Origin: Prinsepia uniflora
Taxonomy: Eukaryota > Streptophyta > Magnoliopsida > Rosales > Rosaceae
Reading direction: 5' to 3'
NCBI GenBank assembly: GCA_032719365.1
Contig: CM064868.1
Coordinates: 13,798,235-13,862,234 of the forward strand
Length of the DNA: 64,000 nucleotides
Part shown: piece after piece, positions 58,195-64,000 of the stretch
How positions within the stretch are numbered: the stretch's first letter is position 1
Layout of the letters: every line of letters starts with the position of its first letter
Notes under the pieces: model-generated
What the model was told of the DNA's origin: nothing
Databases searched by the model: none
The model's input: only the letters and a program-made list of their open reading frames with translations
Program-made: the position numbers and the translations under genes

Positions 58195-58858
58195 CTCTCC
58201 TCCCAGGGAGGGTCATTAATCTGCGGGTCATTGAATTGGGTGGACCCTGGGGAGACTTGGGATTTGAGACCCCGGGTAGCACGCGTAGCTTGGAACCGTG
58301 ATAGGGTTGATTGTGACATCTGGGATGTCAGGCATCAGGCATGTCAAGGATTAGTTTTGGGCTGAGACCCATATGTACTGGATTTGAGCTGAGACCCACG
58401 TGATTTGATTTGGGCGGAGTCCCTACGGATTTGGTTTTGGGTTGAGTTCCCACATGATTGGTTTTAGGCTGAGTTCCCATATACTTTGGTTTTACGATTT
58501 TGGGCTAAGGCCCCAATGGTTGGATGATTGATTTAACTAAATGGTTTGATAACTGATTTTCGAATGCATACATGTTTTTTAGTGAAGGGTATAAACGTCT
58601 TTTTATGAAATATTTTTAATAAATTATTGGTTTCGTCCGCTCACAGCTTTCAATGATTTCAATGTCTTTCAGCTTGATCGCGGTTGCAGGCTGGAGCGGA
58701 GACCGAGACATCACACTCCTCCTCTGATCCTGGCGCACTCTGGAAGCCCCGGTAGGGCTAAGGTTCGAATTATCCCTTGTCCGACACTTCGTGTCAGACG
58801 GGAGCAGGCACGTCCCGCGTTAATCCCGGGGGGATTTAGGACGGGTCCTGTCATATGG

Positions 58859-59232
58859 TGTTGCTGTTTCAATTCTTGAAGAAACTAAAGATATAAACAA
58901 TATAAGTTAACAATCTATTATAGCATCCATTCGTCTTTTTGATCAGAGGTTAGAGATGCCTTCTGATTCTGTTGAGAAAGCATTCTCTAGTTTAAGTATG
59001 AATCAATCGAAGAAAGCTTATTCTAATCAGAACAAACCAAAGAAATCAATCAAAGGAAACAAAAATTGGAATAAAAAGTCCAATACTGCTGGAAAATATG
59101 AAAAGTCCTTCGGAAATTCAAAGGGAGAAAGCAGCAAAATTTCTAATAAGCGTAAAACCTGTGGTAGAGTGCACTATAAAAAGTGTTGGTTTGAAGGAAA
59201 GACAAAATGTTTTATGTGCAACAAATTTGGGT
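58859..59232 (+). pseudogene. Old Copia gag, third piece
   Basis: Continues the frame across the solo LTR: VAVSILEETKDINNIS, a stop, SIIASIRLFDQRLEMPSD, a Lys/Asn-rich stretch, then CGRVHYKKCWFEGKTKCFMC and NKFG, the start of the CCHC knuckle. Recognisable gag ends at about 59232, followed by T-rich DNA with repeated TCTATTACAGTT (59237-59300). Confidence 0.85.
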
Positions 59233-59355
59233 TCAATTTCTATTACAGTTGGTTTGTGGTCGATTTGGTTTTCGTCTATTACAGTTTTGGATTCAGTTTC
59301 GGTTTCTTGCTCTTAATTTTTGCTCTAGGTATTGATCTGAGCATTTTTTTTTCAC

Positions 59356-60334
59356 CTATGGGAAGCTATCAAAGACATGTTTGGAAATCTTCACAACTCA
59401 GCAACGGTGTTTCAGATGAAACGAGACGTAGCTAACCTTCAGCTTCAAGGGGAGTCATTCGTATATCACCATCAAGGGAAGACGTAGCCACATGCTACCT
59501 AGTCTGTCGTGCTTCGCAAATGTTTGCATTACCGTCCAACATGAAAAAATTCATCATGAACCTAGAGGTTGGTCATATAAAATAAAGATGTTGGACCCTT
59601 CATCTAGTGTTGAAACCAAAGTTTGACAAAAGCCAAAGAGGTGGAAAGTTTGAGCAAGCACCTTATAAAGTACATGAAGCTCTTAAGATTTCCTCAAGTT
59701 CTTCTAAATCTACTTCTAATGCTGCAAACTTTTCTATAAATTTGTCTACCCTAATCAATGGGTATGCAGCATACCTTTAGAGAAAGTAGAGATGATGAAG
59801 GAAACAACAACCCTGCTGTCGTACTCAGAAAATTTGCACGGTTCCTAGCTGATGGGGATTCCTTCAAACCTGAATAGAAACCATGTAATCAAAATTCGCT
59901 GACTACCGTTTTACATTCATGTCAAGCAAATGACCTATTGATTATAGAATCAGGTTCCATAGATCACATGACAAATAAAATTGATAAATTAATGCATTTG
60001 AATAAGTATTGAGCCCCTTTAATGTGTTGATTCCTAATGGCAGATTTGTCCCAAGCTTAGGAAAAGCAAAACTGAGTATCTTATCAAAAGATATAGAGTC
60101 TGAGGTTTTCTATATTTACCCTTTTCCTTTTAAGTTCTCGTCTATTGGTAAGATCACAAAATCACTAAAATATCTGGCCATTTTTTATCCTAAGAATATC
60201 ATTTTTCAGGACATAGTCACCAAGAAGAAGATTGGTAAAAGAATCCATCTATATGGTTTATTCTAACTAGCCAGCAACCCAAGTGAGTCAAATTGCCTTC
60301 AAGTCTGCCAGTACCATTTCTTAAGATCATTAAA
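59356..60334 (+). pseudogene. Copia remnant: gag end, protease, gag-pre-integrase
   Basis: A different Copia lineage. Gag pieces read LWEAIKDMFGNLHNSATVFQ and MKRDVANLQLQGESFV. The protease block is LIIESGSIDHMTNK (59938-59979), where the catalytic Asp codon is now GAA, Glu (59947-59949). The open stretch 60009-60266 reads PSLGKAKLSILSKDIESEV, SSIGKITKSLKYLAIFYP and DIVTKKKIGKRIHLYGLF, the end of protease and start of gag-pre-integrase. Further pol is replaced by the Copia starting at 60335. Confidence 0.8.
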
Positions 60335-60567
60335 TGTTAGACCCTCAGGATCCAATCAGATAAGATTAGATATCCTATGATTTACAGGTATCTTCTAGGA
60401 TCCTAGAATCATACTATTTAGGTAGTTTATACTATACTGTCAATTCCTATATTTTAGGAGCAAGTCAAACATAGTACATATATGTTAGGAAGTCTCTACT
60501 ATATAATGCATATGTCTTATCAAATGAAAAGTAAGTTTCAAAGCATACCTGTTTTTGTAGTCTTACA
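60335..60567 (+). repeat. 5' LTR of a short-LTR Copia, 233 bp
   Basis: TGTTAGACCC...GTCTTACA, directly followed by the primer site TGGTATCAGT (60568-60577). Its TATA candidate is CTACTATATAATGC near 60500. Confidence 0.75.
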
Positions 60568-60665
60568 TGGTATCAGTCACCTCTTAGCTTATTGATGTTC
60601 CTTTTCGATCTTTCTAACCTTCCTTCTATTCTGTTCCTTGTTCCCACCATCTTCCTCATCTCACC

Positions 60666-61317
60666 ATGTCTCCCTCTGATGTTTCCTTCCTTGAGGCAGC
60701 TCTACCCAATGTCTCCCATATCATCACTGTTAAACTTGACCGGACAACTACCCTCTTTGGTTAGCCCAAATCCTCCCTGTCCTTCCCAGTCGTCGACTCC
60801 TCTGATTTGTCGATGGATCTTCCCCCTTGTCAACCTCAGTTTCTTGCCCCTAATTAGGACGTTGTCAACTCCACCCCTGTGGAGAATCCTGAGTATAGTG
60901 CTTGGACTCAGCGTGACCAATCGATGATGTTCTGGATTAACGATTCTCTTCACCACATCGTTCTGTCCACAGTCACTAACCTCACCACCGCTCGAGCCAC
61001 CTGGATGGCTATTGAGCATCGATTTGCCTCTTGAAATCAAAATCGCATGTTGCAGCTTCGCAGTGAATTGTTTCGCACCTTCCATGGTGATCTTTCCATC
61101 ACTTACTATCTGGACAAGGTCAACTCCATTGCCAACTCTCTGGCTCTCTCTGGTTCTCCCCTTTCCGATTTTGACCTCATTACCATCATCATGTCCAATG
61201 TTGGGCTCGTATATGAGAACAGAGTGGCTTCTGCTCAAGCCCATGACACACCCATATCCTATGCCGACCTGGAGGCCCTTCTTCTCAGTTTAGAGCAGCG
61301 TCTTCAACCACTCCTTC
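60666..61317 (+). pseudogene. Copia gag (UBN2-type), truncated
   Basis: ATG at 60666, MSPSDVSFLEAALPNVSHII. The same frame runs to 61317 with stops at 60762, near 60855 and at 61032. Gag pattern: SMMFWINDSLHHIVLSTV, ARATWMAIEHRFAS, RSELFRTFHGDLSITYYLDK, SLALSGSPLSDFDLITIIM and ADLEALLLSLEQRLQP. The rest of the element lies beyond the LTR inserted at 61318. Confidence 0.85.
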
Positions 61318-61370
61318 TGACAGGACCCATCCCAATCCCCCCGGGATTAGTGCGGGATGACCCTGCTCCC

Positions 61371-61391
61371 GTCTGACACGAAGTGTCAGAC
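61371..61391. other. Hairpin near the LTR 3' end
   Basis: GTCTGACAC and GTGTCAGAC with a 3-base loop, 53 bp from the LTR end, as at 31482-31502. Confidence 0.8.
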
Positions 61392-63721
61392 AAGGGATAT
61401 TTCCGACCTTTGCCCTCCCGGGCTATCAGAGTACGCCAGGATCCGGAGGAGGCATGTGATATCTCGATCTCTGCTACAGTCCACATCCGCTGTCAACCTG
61501 AAGGGTATTAAAAACAGAAAGACTGTGAGTGGACAAAAATAAAGAATTTATAAAAACATTTCCTCAAAGACATTTATACCCTCCACTAAAAAGCATGCAT
61601 GCATGGTAAAACCATTTATCCAATAATATATGTTAAAACATCCATAAATAGGGTCTCAGCCCCAGATTCTGTAAATACAAGTCACACGGGCTCCTGCCCA
61701 AAACCAATTTACAGAAAACCAGAACATAGTAAACATGTGTGGGATCTCAGCCCAAATCCATTTATCATCATAAAACACAGTTTCCCAAACCAATTTAAAC
61801 CATGTTTATCCAATATATTTCATATCCAGAACCTGTCACGGTAAAATAAAGCTACACGTGTGCTAACCGGGGTCTCAAACCCAAGTCTCTCCAGGGTCCA
61901 CCCAGGTCAATGTCCGTAGATCAATGACCCTCCCTGGAGGTAACGAACCATGCCCATCCTGAGAGTAAGGAACCCAACTGGGGGGCGACTCCACTCAGTC
62001 AGTGCTCCGTGACTACTCCGGGGTCCACCCAGGCCAACGACCCTCCCCGGAGGAGACAATCATATATATAGGATGGAATATGAAAAACCTTTTGAAACCA
62101 TTCTTGAAACCTTTCAAGGATTCATGCCCGGCCCCCATAAGCCGTCATGAACCATAAAATCCTTTCATGGGTTCATGCCGGTTCCCATAAACCGTCATGA
62201 CCCGTAAATCCATTTCAGGGGTTCATGCCGGTTCCCATAAACCGTCATGACCCGTAAAAACCATTTGTAATACATAACTGGGCCCTAGGCCCGAATCCAC
62301 ATACAAACTGGACCTCAAGTCCGATTCGTAGACCAACTGGGCCTCCAGCCCGACTCCGTAAATCAAATGGGTTTCGAACCCGAGTTTACCTTTTCGAATC
62401 CAAAACCATTTCATGAAATCATATCCAAAACCATAAGTACGGAAAATCAGTATAAAATCGGAAAACCTCGATTTACGTGCAAGCACGTAAATCGCCTCGA
62501 AATACGTGAAACCATATAATTCACAAGCATCCAAATCAACATCATAAAATCATATTCATAAGCCATTTGGAAATCCAAAACCATTTCATTTAGACCAATA
62601 AAGACATACAGCCCCGTATAGGCACCGTATAGGGCCGAAACCTCGCAATACGTGCCTATACGTAACCACACATCCAAATGCACTCATGGCAACACAAACA
62701 AGTATTTAAAACATATAATAAACATTTATGCATGCACCAATTTAGAAAACAAGGTCCACTCACAGACCGTCCGAAGCCGCGTCTCGATACGCGTGCCATA
62801 CGGCTCCCCGAGCCGATCACCATCACCGGGACTTCCAAACCTGTCCAAATTAATTTAGAGGGTTACTAACTACTTATATAACCCCTCACTAAATCCCCGT
62901 AATTTTCCCGTATTTTTAACTATTTTTAATCCCGAACCTAAACCTTCTGATGCCCCGAAACATATCGAGACGGTGTCCGATCGACACGAAACCAGTCCTA
63001 AAATGTTCGTTACATCGAATAGATGATTTCACATGTTGGAACCTTCCCCAGATTCCCGGCCACGCGCCCTCACGCGCCGCCTGAAGTGGCTGCGCGTGGG
63101 CTTCACGCGCCGCTACAGTGCATCTTCTTCCTTCGATCGAACCGGTCCAAACCGACCGGTCCGGTCCGACCCCTGCAACTGGACCGGCGTAACCGGTCCA
63201 GGTCTCCGACGCCCTCATTTCTCATCCGTTTTCCTCCATTTCAATCCCTAAATTCATCTTTTAATCTTTCCTATCATTCCCAATTAACCAAACTAGCTAA
63301 AACACCCAAAATCCTAACGGTTCAAAATGGACCTCACGGTCCCTGTTTTTCCGATCATCCCACACGGCTGCTCAGCCCAAACCGCCATCCAAAACCTCTC
63401 TAACAACTCCCTAGCAACCTATTTAACTCAAACCAATCGTCCAAATCGACCCATAACAACTAGAAATCAAAAATGGATTAAACGGGAAAAATCGATTACC
63501 TCGTTCGGGTTTTCTCCTCCTCTCGCCGCCGTGGACGGCGGTCCTGGCCGCCCAGTAACCTCCTCAGTATCCCCACTTCACTCTGTCCCCATAGTTGATC
63601 GAATGGAAGATGGCTGGATTGGTTTGGGTGAAGGGTTGGATGAGATCGGGTTTGGTTTGTGTTTGGATGAAGAATGAAAATGCACGGGAAGTTTGATGCA
63701 TGAAGGAAAATGATGTCCATT

Positions 63722-63747
63722 GGATGGGTGACACTTGTCACTCATCC
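63722..63747. repeat. Conserved U3 palindrome (one mismatch)
   Basis: Arms GGATGGGTGACA and TGTCACTCATCC, as at 33823-33848. Confidence 0.85.
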
Positions 63748-64000
63748 ATTGGGGATCAGAACAAATATCTGGGCCCACTAGAGACAAAACTGCACTTTTT
63801 GTCTCGTAAAACGTGCCGTCGTGAATAGTAACCGGGAACTTCCGTGAACCGTAACTTCGCCGTCAAACGTCCGAATTCGACGTGCCGCCTGTCTACGGAT
63901 TCGTATCGTCCTTATCTACGTAACGGTCTTCGGCCCTCGACCATCGGACCTCCTGATCAAAAAGTCAACTTTTGACCTCCTATTCACCCAAATTACCAAA

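Larger units (their letters stand above)
56169..58853 (+). mobile_element. Solo LTR, 2685 bp, TSD tatgg
   Basis: Starts TGTAACGACCCATCCC and ends GGACGGGTCCTGTCA. The perfect duplication tatgg lies at 56164-56168 and 58854-58858. It contains one U3 module (about 56345-56430), the palindrome (56514-56539), leader repeats (57700-57880, 58340-58520), the module TCCGCTCACA...CTTTCAG (58627-58672) and a tail hairpin (58779-58799). It is the same family as LTR A. Confidence 0.92.
61318..64000 (-). mobile_element. LTR or LTR element, running off the window
   Basis: On the minus strand its end is GGGATGGGTCCTGTCA at 61318. It is homologous to solo LTR B, with tail hairpin (61371-61391), module TCCACTCACAGTCTTTCTG (about 61518-61537), leader repeats (62280-62400), palindrome (63722-63747) and U3 module (63840-63930). 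The LTR start is not reached by 64000. Whether it is solo or part of a complete element is unknown. Confidence 0.85.

Overview
The window is nuclear DNA of a flowering plant, most likely a eudicot. The evidence is nested Ty3/Gypsy and Ty1/Copia retrotransposons, a plant L1-type LINE, long LTRs opening TGTAA(C/T)..., initiator-Met-tRNA primer sites (TGGTATCAGAGC), and one host gene with an intron, encoding a germin-like protein. I cannot name the species. About 90% of the resolved sequence is transposon-derived. Family names come from recognised protein motifs; no database was searched.

Positions 1-7228 (copy A) recur at 10031-27530 (copy B) at roughly 98-99% identity by eye. Both copies hold, in order, a Tat-type LTR end, a decayed LTR piece, a broken Copia pol on the minus strand, a 2264-bp solo LTR inside that Copia (TSD agaag), and about 2.7 kb of AT-rich DNA. 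Copy A stops exactly at a 500-N scaffold gap (7229-7728). Copy B alone carries a 10,232-bp Ty3/Gypsy chromovirus of Tekay (Del) type at 12118-22349 (TSD cgacg), inserted in the solo LTR. Between the copies (7729-10116) are an LTR 3' end and the 3' part of a Tat-type Gypsy element that carries an antisense extra ORF.

Positions 27946-46810 are a 5'-truncated LINE split by about 15.3 kb of insertions. LTR 'A' (+) entered the LINE at 30073. Solo LTR 'B' (-, 31427-34366, TSD ccatg) and a complete 10,061-bp non-autonomous LTR element (+, 34734-44794, TSD gcccc) then entered LTR A. I found only four differences between the two 3362-bp LTRs of the latter, so it is the youngest insertion here.

Positions 46811-49670 are the only low-copy-looking stretch and hold the intact two-exon germin-like gene (48272-49063). 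From 49670 to 59232 lies an old Copia whose gag is split by a complete but decayed Copia (50443-55870, TSD gtatg, unusual TG...GA LTR ends) and by a solo LTR (56169-58853, TSD tatgg). Further Copia remnants follow (59356-60334), then a young-structured Copia start (60335-61317), itself cut by a minus-strand LTR that runs off the window (61318-64000).

The theme most worth attention is that the LTRs of the autonomous Tekay element, the non-autonomous element and most of the solo LTRs share a set of cis modules. These are a 24-26 bp palindrome, a duplicated ~80-bp U3 module, hairpin-forming leader repeats, an intron-acceptor-like motif, and a common U5 tail. This suggests one superfamily of autonomous and parasitic elements using common machinery. 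No intact transposon protein was found.
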